From NCBI GenBank assembly GCA_964419545.1, contig CAYQQU010000005.1, forward strand, positions 90,917 to 154,916: a DNA stretch of 64,000 bases, in the 5' to 3' direction. Shown here piece by piece: positions 51,889-59,678 of this stretch (positions are counted from its first letter, which is position 1; every line of letters starts with the position of its first letter). The position numbers and the translations under genes are program-made. Source of the DNA: CAYQQU01 sp964419545. Its GTDB lineage: Bacteria; Bacteroidota; Bacteroidia; Chitinophagales; Saprospiraceae. Below the pieces are notes generated by a model. The model ran no database searches. It worked only from the letters and a program-made list of their open reading frames with translations, and was not told the DNA's origin.

Positions 51889-54765
51889 ATGTGTGCACGA
51901 ATGTTTTTAAGCTGGTGCGGCTTGGCGCTGGCCACTTTCCTCAACGCCGGAACGCCCGATACACTCACCACCCAGGAAATGCTCCAACGCTTCCTCGCCG
52001 ACCCCGCCGAAGCGACCAGAGAAACCCTCTACCGGCGCTTGTACGCCGAAGACGACCTCGGCGCCTGGATCAACGCCTGCAAAGAAGCCGGCAAACAGGC
52101 GCGCGACGGCAAATCGCTACCCGAAGAAGGCCTGGCCCAAATGCACCGGGCTACCGAAGACCAGTTATGGCGCCCGCCCTGCACCGACGGAGAATGGCAA
52201 ACCCTGGGCTGGCTCTATTCCAATATCGCTTTCACCTATAACGGCTACTTCGCCGACTTTAACCGGGCCAGCCAATACTACGAAAAGGCGCTCGCCATTT
52301 TCGACGACCGGCTCGGAGAAGCCGCCCCCATGGTCGCCCGGTACGTGCTCCTGCCCCTGGGCAACCTCAAAACCAAGCTCGGCGACGAACAAAGCGCCGA
52401 AATGTATTTGCAGAAAGCCAAATCCATCTGCATCGCCCACCGCGACAATTCCATGGCCGCCGCCGCGTACAGCGACCTGGGCATCCTCTACCAGTCTATG
52501 GGGCGCTTCGACCGCGCCATCGCCATCCTGGAAGAAGGCCTCGCCCTGACCGGCCTGCCCACGTTCCGCCGGGGGCTGCTGGAAGGCAATCTGGCGTCCG
52601 TCTACAACCTGCTCGGCCAACCGGAGCGCGCCCTCGACTACGCCCGGTCGTCGCGCCGCTCCTTCGCCCGCGATACCCTGCGCACCGATTCCGACTCACC
52701 GCGCATCAAACTGGCCGGCGTCGACCGCATGATCGGAGAAATATATACCCAGACCGGCCAATGGCCGCAGGCCCGCCGGCATTTCCAACAGGCCGAAACC
52801 CTGCTGCTGCGCATCGTGCCCAGCGGCAAACTCCGCCTGCTCAGCAAATTGTACACCGCCTGGGGCCAACTGGCCCTGCGCGCCGGCGACTGCCGCGGAG
52901 CCATCGACTACTACAACCGGGCCCTGGGCGCACTGCTCGACGATTTCGATCCTGCGCATTACCGCGATAATCCCGAAACCCGGCAGCTCTTCCCCGACAT
53001 CGCCATCGGGGAGGCCCTGGCCGGCAAAGCCGATGCGTTGACCGCCCACTTCGAAAAAAACGGCGCAACCGCCGACCTGCAGGCCGCACTCGACTGTCAC
53101 GACCTCATCTTCGCCGTCGAAAAACGGCTGCGGCGTTCTTATCACTATGATTCCTCCAAACTGTTCAACCTCGAAGAAAGCCGGGCCCGCAGCGAAAAAG
53201 GCATCGCCCTGGCCCTGCAACTCGCCGAACATACCGGTGAAGACCACTATCGCCGCCAGGCTTTCACCTTTGCCGAACGCAGCAAGAGCATCCTGTTACT
53301 GGAAGCTTTTGTACGCGACAACGCCGCCCTGGCCGCTGATATCCCCCAGCACCTGCGCGATGAAGAACGAGCACTGCAAGCCGAGATCGCCCGCAAAGAA
53401 AAAGCCCTCTTCGACGCCCAGGCTTCCGGGCACGCGGAACTCAACCCCTTGCGCGAAGAGCTGTTCGCCCTGCGCAAAAAGTACACGGAATTTATCTTCC
53501 GCCTCGAAGCCAAATACGAAGCTTACTACAACCTGCGCTACAAATTCGACCCCGTCAGCCCGGAACAGGTCGGGGCCTTCCTGGCGCCCGACCAGACCCT
53601 GATCGAATATTTTACCGGAAGCGAGCAGATCTTCGTATTTGTGATCCAACAGGATCTTTTTGAGATCATTGCGCTGCCGCGCAATTTTCCGCTCAACGAG
53701 TGGGTGGTGCAGCTCCGCAGCGATATCGAGCAGTTCCAGTTTCCGGGCGTCGACCGGCAGGTGCTTTGTCAGCAGTATTCCGAGCGGGCCTACCGGCTTT
53801 ACGAAAAACTGGTGGCCCCGCTGGCTGAACTGCCGCTCACCGAACGCCTGCTGATCATCCCCAGCGGCGTGCTGGGCTACCTCCCTTTCGACGCGCTGCT
53901 CATCCGACCGGCCAATACCTGCCGGTTCAGGGATTACCCCTACCTGATCCGGGAGCATACCATCGCGTACGGTTATTCCGCCACCCTGCAGGCCGAATTG
54001 ACGACCCGGCAATACGCCACTACCGGCTTTCTGGGCGTCGCGCCCCGCTTTGACGGGCAAGGCGGCTTTGGTCAGTTGCGCGATAATCGGGAAAGCCTGA
54101 AGCGCGTACGCAGGCAGCACGGCGGGAAGGTGCTCCTCGGCCCCGCCGCCCGGTCCGAGGCTTTTCTCGACCTCGCCGGGCGGTACCAGGTACTGCAGCT
54201 GGCTACCCACGCGCAGGCCAATACCGAATCGGGCGACTTTTCCTTTATCGTCTTTCAAGGGTCGGACGGGCAGTACGATTCCCTGTTCGTCAAAGACATC
54301 TATTTGCTCGACCTGGCGGCGGAACTGGTCGTACTCAGCGCCTGCGAAACGGCGGTAGGCTCGGTCTTCGAAAGCGAGGGCATCATCAGCCTGGCCCGCG
54401 CTTTCCTGTACGCCGGCGCCCGCAGCCTGGTCACCTCCTTTTGGAGTATTAACGAAGGCGCCAACCTGCCGGTAGTGGAACGCTTTTACACTTACTGGGA
54501 GGCCGGCAGCCCCAAAGACGTGGCCCTGAAAAAAGCTAAGCTCAAACAATTGTCGGAAAGCGACCGGCTCCTGGCGCATCCGGTTTACTGGGCAGCGCTG
54601 AGTGCGATCGGAGTGACGGAGGGCGAACCGGCGTTCACCGGACGGCATTGGAAAGGATGGCTGAGCGCCGGCGCCGGGGTCCTCTTTTTTTTCTTCCTGC
54701 TGCTGTATCGGAAAAAGATCGCGGGCCGGCTGACGAGATCATACCGGGATCCCGCGCTAACTTGA
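51889..54765 (+). CDS. Exported TPR-CHAT protease with C-terminal membrane anchor
   Basis: 958 residues. A short signal peptide (FLSWCGLALATFLNAG) is followed by TPR repeats from about 70 to 420 (e.g. WLYSNIAFTYNGYFADFNRASQYYEKALAIF; AAAYSDLGILYQSMGRFDRAIAILEEGL), a charged helical linker, and a CHAT caspase-like domain (about 650-920). The catalytic dyad is present: His774 in LQLATHAQAN and Cys819 in VVLSACETAVG. One transmembrane helix (AGAGVLFFFFLLLY) and a basic tail (RKKIAGRL) end the protein, so TPR and CHAT should lie in the periplasm. CHAT domains are peptidases activated through their repeats. Second gene of an operon and convergent to sigma/anti-sigma genes. The substrate is unknown. 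Confidence 0.9.
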   Translation: MCARMFLSWCGLALATFLNAGTPDTLTTQEMLQRFLADPAEATRETLYRRLYAEDDLGAWINACKEAGKQARDGKSLPEEGLAQMHRATEDQLWRPPCTDGEWQTLGWLYSNIAFTYNGYFADFNRASQYYEKALAIFDDRLGEAAPMVARYVLLPLGNLKTKLGDEQSAEMYLQKAKSICIAHRDNSMAAAAYSDLGILYQSMGRFDRAIAILEEGLALTGLPTFRRGLLEGNLASVYNLLGQPERALDYARSSRRSFARDTLRTDSDSPRIKLAGVDRMIGEIYTQTGQWPQARRHFQQAETLLLRIVPSGKLRLLSKLYTAWGQLALRAGDCRGAIDYYNRALGALLDDFDPAHYRDNPETRQLFPDIAIGEALAGKADALTAHFEKNGATADLQAALDCHDLIFAVEKRLRRSYHYDSSKLFNLEESRARSEKGIALALQLAEHTGEDHYRRQAFTFAERSKSILLLEAFVRDNAALAADIPQHLRDEERALQAEIARKEKALFDAQASGHAELNPLREELFALRKKYTEFIFRLEAKYEAYYNLRYKFDPVSPEQVGAFLAPDQTLIEYFTGSEQIFVFVIQQDLFEIIALPRNFPLNEWVVQLRSDIEQFQFPGVDRQVLCQQYSERAYRLYEKLVAPLAELPLTERLLIIPSGVLGYLPFDALLIRPANTCRFRDYPYLIREHTIAYGYSATLQAELTTRQYATTGFLGVAPRFDGQGGFGQLRDNRESLKRVRRQHGGKVLLGPAARSEAFLDLAGRYQVLQLATHAQANTESGDFSFIVFQGSDGQYDSLFVKDIYLLDLAAELVVLSACETAVGSVFESEGIISLARAFLYAGARSLVTSFWSINEGANLPVVERFYTYWEAGSPKDVALKKAKLKQLSESDRLLAHPVYWAALSAIGVTEGEPAFTGRHWKGWLSAGAGVLFFFFLLLYRKKIAGRLTRSYRDPALT

Positions 54766-54773
54766 AGGTTACC

Positions 54774-54831
54774 TAGCCTAGATTATTCATGAATAAATCT
54801 ATAAGGAAGACCCCATGAATAATCCGGGTTA
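54774..54831. repeat. Palindromic repeat family A between convergent genes
   Basis: Left arm TAGCCTAGATTATTCATG, right arm CCCATGAATAATCCGGGTTA. It fills the space between the CHAT stop and the anti-sigma-like stop; the final TTA is the latter's TAA stop on the minus strand. It may serve as a two-way transcript end. Confidence 0.8.
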
Positions 54832-55743
54832 AAACAATACTTTTCGCCAGAAGGAATCCAGTTGTTCGAGCAATCGCTCTGCCTCCTCGCGATAATCGCT
54901 ATTGGCGTCGTTGATGACCTCTTCGAGTGCGGTGCGAATGGCGGTCTCGTCGGCATCCGCGCCGATAAGCGCCAGGGCGCGGGAAAAAGCGGCGTTGTCC
55001 AATAAGTATTCCCGGGTAAAATCGTCAACCTTCGCCGTGGCCGCCTGGACGCGGACGGTGTCGAAGGCGGTGACGGCCCGGTCGTATTGCTGTTCGCTCA
55101 TCAGGCGGTGCGCCCGGTTGAAGGCGCTGGTCAATCGATCTTCCCCGGTCTCCGGAGCGCCCATGGTATTGGTAACGGTGGCGGGAGTGCGATAGTAGTT
55201 GGTCAGCAGGGCCTGATCGCCGTAATTCGCGCTTGCGTACCAGCGCAAGCCGAGGCCCAGCACCAATAGAAAAGAAGCGGCGACGGCCAGGCGCCAAACC
55301 GGTTGCAGGCGGCGTATTTTGGGTTTATCTTCTGTCTGGGTTTCCCATTCTTTGATCTTGGCTGCGAAGGTATCCGCGCGCAGGGCGTCCAGCCCTTCCA
55401 GGACGGTTTGCTGGCGGCGGGCGCGTTCGGCGAAAGCCGGATCATCCGCCAGGCGCGCCTCGATCGCTGCGCGTTGTGTAGCGGGCAACACGCCCAGCCA
55501 GTATTGTTCCAGTAATTCTTCCTCTTCCAGGTCGACGCCATTTTCCCATTGTTGAAGCTGTTGCCGGAAAGCTTCATTGCGCAGGACGTCGAAGCCGTCG
55601 AAGAGGTGGCGGTAAGCGGTCACCTCTCCCTTCAGGTCCTCGTCGGCCGCCAGGCGTGCTTCGAAGGCCTGTCGCTCCGCCGGAGACAGCGCCCCGCGCA
55701 GGTATTGTTCTATTGCTTGTACGTCGGCGTCTTTGAGAGACAT
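54829..55743 (-). CDS. Membrane anti-sigma-like protein with duplicated N-terminal domain
   Basis: 304 residues. Two similar N-terminal modules: residues 11-44 (AIEQYLRGALSPAERQAFEA) and about 78-110 (LLEQYWLGVLPATQRAAIEA), each followed by an acidic helix, as in zinc-less anti-sigma domains of Bacteroidota. Then one transmembrane helix (WRLAVAASFLLVLGLGLRWY, about 149-168) and a periplasmic helical C terminus (about 200-304; AFNRAHRLMSEQQYDRAVTAF) that looks TPR-like. The gene follows the ECF sigma gene by 15 bases, the usual sigma/anti-sigma order. Inference: the N terminus holds the sigma factor and the periplasmic part senses or is cut. Sigma binding is not proven by sequence alone. Confidence 0.75.
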   Translation of the reverse strand: MSLKDADVQAIEQYLRGALSPAERQAFEARLAADEDLKGEVTAYRHLFDGFDVLRNEAFRQQLQQWENGVDLEEEELLEQYWLGVLPATQRAAIEARLADDPAFAERARRQQTVLEGLDALRADTFAAKIKEWETQTEDKPKIRRLQPVWRLAVAASFLLVLGLGLRWYASANYGDQALLTNYYRTPATVTNTMGAPETGEDRLTSAFNRAHRLMSEQQYDRAVTAFDTVRVQAATAKVDDFTREYLLDNAAFSRALALIGADADETAIRTALEEVINDANSDYREEAERLLEQLDSFWRKVLF

Positions 55744-55758
55744 GGTCTTTGCTTTTTG

Positions 55759-56301
55759 CTACAACATTTGGCGCAACTTGCGCAGGCAATCGTACTTGCG
55801 CTTGCGCACCGCTCCTTCCGAGGGGAAATCCATTTCCGCCGCCACGGATTCCATGGCGTATCCCTTGACGTAAACCAGCGTCAGCAATTGCCGGCAGGGG
55901 TCGCCGATGCGATCGAGCAGGCTGCGCACCAGCTGTGCTTTTTCCCGCTGATCAGCGGCGACCTCCACTGCGGCGGCTTCGGCCTGTTCGGGTAGGTCAT
56001 CGTCCCAGGTAAAGTTGGCGTCGCTGTACCGCTTGCGGCACAGGATTTTGCCGATACCAAAAAGATAAGTCTTCAAGCTGCTCTGCAACGGCGCGCTCAG
56101 GCGATCGTTGCTGACGTTGCGGTGAAAAGCGATCAGCGCTTCCTGGTACAGTTCGGTTATTTCCGTTTCGGGCAGGGCGCCGCCTTTCAGAAAAAAGAGA
56201 CGGAACGGCGTGCGCAGCTCCCGGTAGAATTGCTGCCAGCTTTTTTCATCACCACGACGAAGGGCGGCCAGTATTTCTTCGTCCGCTTGGTATTCACTCA
56301 T
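55759..56301 (-). CDS. ECF-type sigma-70 family RNA polymerase sigma factor
   Basis: 180 residues with region 2 (about 20-85; FYRELRTPFRLFFLKGG, ITELYQEALIAFHRNV, SLKTYLFGIGKILCRKRY) and region 4 (about 120-178; LVRSLLDRIGDPCRQLLTLVYVKGYAMESVAAEMDFPSEGAVRKRKYDCLRKLRQML with a clear helix-turn-helix). No region 3, so an ECF sigma. Directs RNA polymerase to a small regulon. Co-transcribed with the anti-sigma-like gene. A TGTAAC-N15-CGTATA motif 260 bases upstream, pointing away, may be one of its targets. Confidence 0.9.
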   Translation of the reverse strand: MSEYQADEEILAALRRGDEKSWQQFYRELRTPFRLFFLKGGALPETEITELYQEALIAFHRNVSNDRLSAPLQSSLKTYLFGIGKILCRKRYSDANFTWDDDLPEQAEAAAVEVAADQREKAQLVRSLLDRIGDPCRQLLTLVYVKGYAMESVAAEMDFPSEGAVRKRKYDCLRKLRQML

Positions 56302-56341
56302 TTATGCGTTGCTTTTCGTTGGCGTTACCGTTTTTTTCCCT

Positions 56342-56396
56342 AAACCTGGATTATTTAGGGCTTCTCCTGACGAAGCACCCATGAATAATCCGGGTA
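56342..56396. repeat. Palindromic repeat family A upstream of the sigma gene
   Basis: AAACCTGGATTATTTAGGG and CCCATGAATAATCCGGGTAA as opposed arms around TTCTCCTGACGAAG. It lies 41 bases before the sigma factor start, so it would be in the promoter or leader of the sigma operon. Confidence 0.75.
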
Positions 56397-56560
56397 AAGA
56401 TAATTAATGCCGACAATCCTGCCGGGAACGCGCCGCCGGACCGGTGGGCCGTAAAAAAAAAGAAGCGCCGGGTCACTGCGCGCAACAACCTGAAAATGAG
56501 AATTTTAAAAAGGCCTTCTTCGCCGGAAGTCCGATTTTTCAAAAAATTTTTCGCCGATCT

Positions 56561-56587
56561 TGTAACGATTCGGCCACACTACGTATA
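56561..56587 (+). promoter_or_regulatory. ECF-type promoter motif (TGTAAC-N15-CGTATA)
   Basis: TGTAAC at 56561-56566 and CGTATA at 56582-56587 with a 15-base spacer matches the general ECF pattern (GTAAC-type -35, CGT-type -10). It faces away from the sigma gene and toward the structured non-coding stretch. I did not find the same spaced motif clearly placed before the other genes. Confidence 0.55.
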
Positions 56588-56593
56588 AAGAAC

Positions 56594-56874
56594 TAAACGA
56601 GCAGGAAAATTACCTGCCGATTATGATCCCATGACGACTGCAACCCGGACCATATAGCAACTTACCTGGCAGCGGTGCGGTACGCCGGTTTATCCCGGCT
56701 GCCTATCGCTCTATTTATCTCCAAAAACCCTTTTGAAGAGCGGCTCAGTTTGCCGCTATGTACTTTTTGGGGCCCTATGGGCCTCCAAAAAACCAAACAC
56801 CCTTGTATTTATCCTATTGTTTGACCCCAATTACCAGGAAGAGTCACCCCGGCAGGGAGTGACTCTTTTTTTTT
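56594..56874 (+). ncRNA. Candidate structured non-coding RNA
   Basis: Downstream of the ECF-type promoter lie five hairpins in series: GCAGG/CCTGC (56601-56617), GGCAGC/GCTGCC enclosing two smaller stems (56668-56703), AGCGGC/GCCGCT (56739-56757), GGCCC/GGGCC (56764-56792) and a terminator stem (56840-56866) with T8. It does not match the signatures of tmRNA, RNase P, SRP or 6S RNA that I know. It could be a long leader of a lost gene. Prediction from structure and flanking signals only. Confidence 0.45.
56840..56874 (+). terminator. Strong Rho-independent terminator
   Basis: AGAGTCACCCC pairs with GGG-a-GTGACTCT around GGCA, followed by an uninterrupted run of T. It ends the transcript predicted from the ECF-type promoter. 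Confidence 0.85.
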
Positions 56875-56968
56875 GGACCCATTGCGGGTTTGGCCTTTGA
56901 GCCGAAAACCAGCAATGGGTTCTTTCGTAGGGCCTGAAAGCCTTTATAGGACCTGCTTAGCAGACCGG

Positions 56969-59536
56969 CTACAACCAGCGCACCAGCTCGAAATCCTGGC
57001 GATGCGGGAGCAGCGGATGTTTGGCGTAAAGCCGGTAACCGTATTCATAGACGCCGGCCATTCCGAGGTCGGCCCGGCAGTCGAAGGTCGCCAGGTCGCC
57101 GCTGGTCGCCGTAAGCTCGAAAGGTTGAGTAAGGACGATTTCGAGTTTTTCATCTTCTCCGACGCGTCGGAAAAAGACGACTTCCACGCCTACCTCCCGC
57201 GCGTCGGCGCCGTTGAGCTGCAGCTGGATGCGGGCCCGGAAGTGCTCGCCGGAAGGCAGTGCGAAATTATCCGAATCAAAAGCATCGAGGTCCGCTACCT
57301 GGATGTTGTCCCAGCATTCCCGCATTTTTTGCTTCCAGTTCACCAATTCGGCTACTGCCCGAAACTTACCGGCCCGCAGCTTTTCCCCCCGCGCATAGAT
57401 CTTGTTGTAGAAATGTTCGTAGTAGTCGTCGAGCATGCGCTTCATCGTAAAATAGGGCGCTACCTCGGCGATGATCTGCTTCATGTATCCGGCCCAGCGC
57501 CTGGATACGCCGTTCGTATCGCGGTCGAAATAAGCGGGGATAATTTCGTCTTCCAGGATGTTGTAAATCGTTTCGGCGTCGAGTTCGTTTTGCAGGTCCT
57601 GGTTCTCATAGGTGCGCGCCATGGAGAGGGCCCAGCCCGCATCGGGGCGGTAGCCTTCCGCCCACCATCCGTCGAGTACGCTGAAGTTGACCACGCCGTT
57701 GAGGGCGGCTTTCATGCCACTGGTGCCCGACGCTTCTTTGGGTCGGGTCGGAGTATTGAGCCATACGTCCACGCCCTGCACCAGCAGTTTGGCCATTTCC
57801 ATATTGTAGTTTTCGAGGAAAACCACTTTACCCAGAAACTGGGGCCGCTTGGAGATATCGACGATATGCCGGATCAGGTCCTGCCCGCCCTGATCCGCGG
57901 GGTGGGCTTTGCCGGAAAAGATGAACATCACCGGCCGGCCTTCCTGGTTGACGATCTCCGCCAGTCGGTCGAGATTGGAGAACAGCAGATGGGCGCGTTT
58001 GTAAGTTGCAAAGCGGCGGGCGAAGCCAAGGACGAGCGCGTCTTCGTCGATCTCGTTGAGCACCCGGAAAATACCGCGCGGATTTTCGCCGCGTCGGGTC
58101 AGGTCTTTTTGCAGCGTATCCGCCAGATAATTCAGCAGGCGCTGCTTGAGCTGCTGGCGTACGCCCACGAGCTCGGCATCGGGTACATTGTGGATCTTGC
58201 GCCAGTACTCGTGGTTCGACTGATCCCGCAAAAAGGCCTCGCCGAAATAAGACTTGTACAATTCGTTGAGTTCGGGTGAGATCCAGCTCGGATAATGAAC
58301 GCTATTGGTCACGTGCCCGATGTGGAGTTCTTCCGAACTGTAGCCGGGATAGAGCACGCTGAACATCTCTCGGCTGACCGCACCGTGCAGCTTGCTCACC
58401 CCGTTGACTTCCTGCGACAGCCGGATGGCCAGGTGGCTCATGGAAAAGCGTTCGTGGGGATTATGCACATCGACTTTCCCGAGGGCCAGGAAGCGCTCCC
58501 AGCTGATGCCGAGGTCGTGGGTGTAGTGGTTGAGGTATTTGCTCAGCAGCTCCTCCGAAAAATAATCGTGCCCCGCCGGCACCGGCGTATGGGTAGTGAA
58601 AAGGGAGGAAGCCCGGACCGCTTCGAGTGCTTCGTCGAAGCTGAGGTTGTCTTCCTGCACCCGGAATTTGAGTCGCTCCAGGTTGAGAAAGGCGGCATGC
58701 CCTTCGTTGCAGTGATAGATATCGGAATGCCGCCCGATGGCGCGCAGGGCCCGTACGCCGCCGATCCCCAACAGGATCTCCTGTTTGAGGCGGTGTTCAT
58801 TGTCGCCGCCGTAGAGCCGGTCGGTGAGGCTGCGGTCTTCCGGGCTGTTCTCGTCCAGGTCGGCGTCCAACAGATAGAGGTTTATGCGGCCGACGCGCAG
58901 CACCCATACTTTGGCGAACACCATGCGCCCGGCCAGCCCGACGGATACCTTGAGCCACTCTCCGTTATCGTCGCGCACAGCGTGGAGAGGAAGTTTGGTA
59001 AACTTCTGCGCGGGGTACAGATTAATCTGATCGCCGTGCAGCGAGAGCCCCTGCTCAAAATAGCCGTGGCGGTAGAGCATGCCGACCGCCACCATATTGG
59101 CGTTCGAGTCGCTGGCTTCTTTCAGGTAATCGCCGGCCAGCACCCCCAGGCCGCCGGAATAGAGACGCAGGGAAATGTGCAGGCCGTATTCCATACTGAA
59201 ATAGGCGACCGGCGCCGAATCGGCCTTCGGTTTTACCGCCATATATTCCTGGAAGCGCTGGTGTATGTCCTGCATTTTTTCCATGAAACCAGCGTCAGCG
59301 GTCAGTTGCTGCGCCTTTTCACTGCCGATCCCTTCGAGGAGCGCCACGGGATTGAACCGGTATTCGCCTTCCCAGCGCTCCGGGTCAATGCTGCGGAAGA
59401 GCGCAATGGCTTCGTGATCCCACGACCACCAAAGGTTATTGGCAAGTTCCCGCAAGGGCCGGAGGGCCTCAGGCAATTCCGATTCTATAAAAATCCTTTT
59501 GAGTTTCAGGCTGTCATCACTTAACGCTTGGATCAT
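56969..59536 (-). CDS. glgP: Alpha-glucan (glycogen) phosphorylase, short DUF3417 type
   Basis: Releases glucose-1-phosphate from glycogen or maltodextrin. An 855-residue GT35 protein of the alpha-glucan-phosphorylase type: N-terminal DUF3417 segment (LRELANNLWWSWDHEAIALF), active-site region YFSMEYGLHISLRLYSGGLGVLAGDYLKEASDS, and the PLP loop TRPKEASGTSGMKAALNGVVNFSVLDGWWAEGY, where the Met-Lys Lys should carry PLP. A beta-rich C-terminal tail (about 720-855) is as expected for this type. No other glycogen genes are adjacent. It has its own promoter motif. Confidence 0.94.
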   Translation of the reverse strand: MIQALSDDSLKLKRIFIESELPEALRPLRELANNLWWSWDHEAIALFRSIDPERWEGEYRFNPVALLEGIGSEKAQQLTADAGFMEKMQDIHQRFQEYMAVKPKADSAPVAYFSMEYGLHISLRLYSGGLGVLAGDYLKEASDSNANMVAVGMLYRHGYFEQGLSLHGDQINLYPAQKFTKLPLHAVRDDNGEWLKVSVGLAGRMVFAKVWVLRVGRINLYLLDADLDENSPEDRSLTDRLYGGDNEHRLKQEILLGIGGVRALRAIGRHSDIYHCNEGHAAFLNLERLKFRVQEDNLSFDEALEAVRASSLFTTHTPVPAGHDYFSEELLSKYLNHYTHDLGISWERFLALGKVDVHNPHERFSMSHLAIRLSQEVNGVSKLHGAVSREMFSVLYPGYSSEELHIGHVTNSVHYPSWISPELNELYKSYFGEAFLRDQSNHEYWRKIHNVPDAELVGVRQQLKQRLLNYLADTLQKDLTRRGENPRGIFRVLNEIDEDALVLGFARRFATYKRAHLLFSNLDRLAEIVNQEGRPVMFIFSGKAHPADQGGQDLIRHIVDISKRPQFLGKVVFLENYNMEMAKLLVQGVDVWLNTPTRPKEASGTSGMKAALNGVVNFSVLDGWWAEGYRPDAGWALSMARTYENQDLQNELDAETIYNILEDEIIPAYFDRDTNGVSRRWAGYMKQIIAEVAPYFTMKRMLDDYYEHFYNKIYARGEKLRAGKFRAVAELVNWKQKMRECWDNIQVADLDAFDSDNFALPSGEHFRARIQLQLNGADAREVGVEVVFFRRVGEDEKLEIVLTQPFELTATSGDLATFDCRADLGMAGVYEYGYRLYAKHPLLPHRQDFELVRWL

Positions 59537-59567
59537 GATTTTCTACTTTTGGTCTTTGCTTGTAGTG

Positions 59568-59575
59568 CAAAAATA
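59568..59575 (-). promoter_or_regulatory. Bacteroidota-type -7 motif upstream of glgP
   Basis: On the minus strand TATTTTTG fits TAnnTTTG, 32 bases before the glgP ATG. No clear -33 TTG was identified. Confidence 0.5.
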
Positions 59576-59658
59576 GAATTCTTTTGAGAAGCCCCCGGGA
59601 GGACTGGTCCGAATTCTTGTAAAAAAGACACTAAGGGTGGTGTGAAAGAAAGAAGAAG

Positions 59659-59678
59659 CCATGAATAATCCGGGCTAA
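59659..59678. repeat. Palindromic repeat family A, single arm at valS stop
   Basis: GCCATGAATAATCCGGGCTA. The CTA near its end (59675-59677) is the TAG stop codon of valS on the minus strand. Confidence 0.7.

Larger units (their letters stand above)
56302..56968. other. 667-base gap: repeat, ECF-type promoter, structured non-coding region
   Basis: From left to right: a family A palindrome (56342-56396), an AT-rich part, the ECF-type promoter motif, about 280 bases of hairpin-rich sequence ending in a T8 terminator at 56874, then an ACCCATTGC/GCAATGGGT inverted repeat (56877-56927) before the glycogen phosphorylase stop. The only reading frames are very short, such as an 8-codon frame at 56631-56657 (MTTATRTI). 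Confidence 0.6.

Noticed and set aside
50162..56301. Type III-E CRISPR-associated CHAT system
   Set aside because: No Cas7-11, no CRISPR repeats and no Csx30/Csx31-like genes are present; only the protease/sigma logic is similar.
56631..56657. 8-codon frame MTTATRTI as a threonine/isoleucine attenuation leader
   Set aside because: Too short to judge, and no amino-acid biosynthesis gene follows; the downstream terminator ends the transcript.
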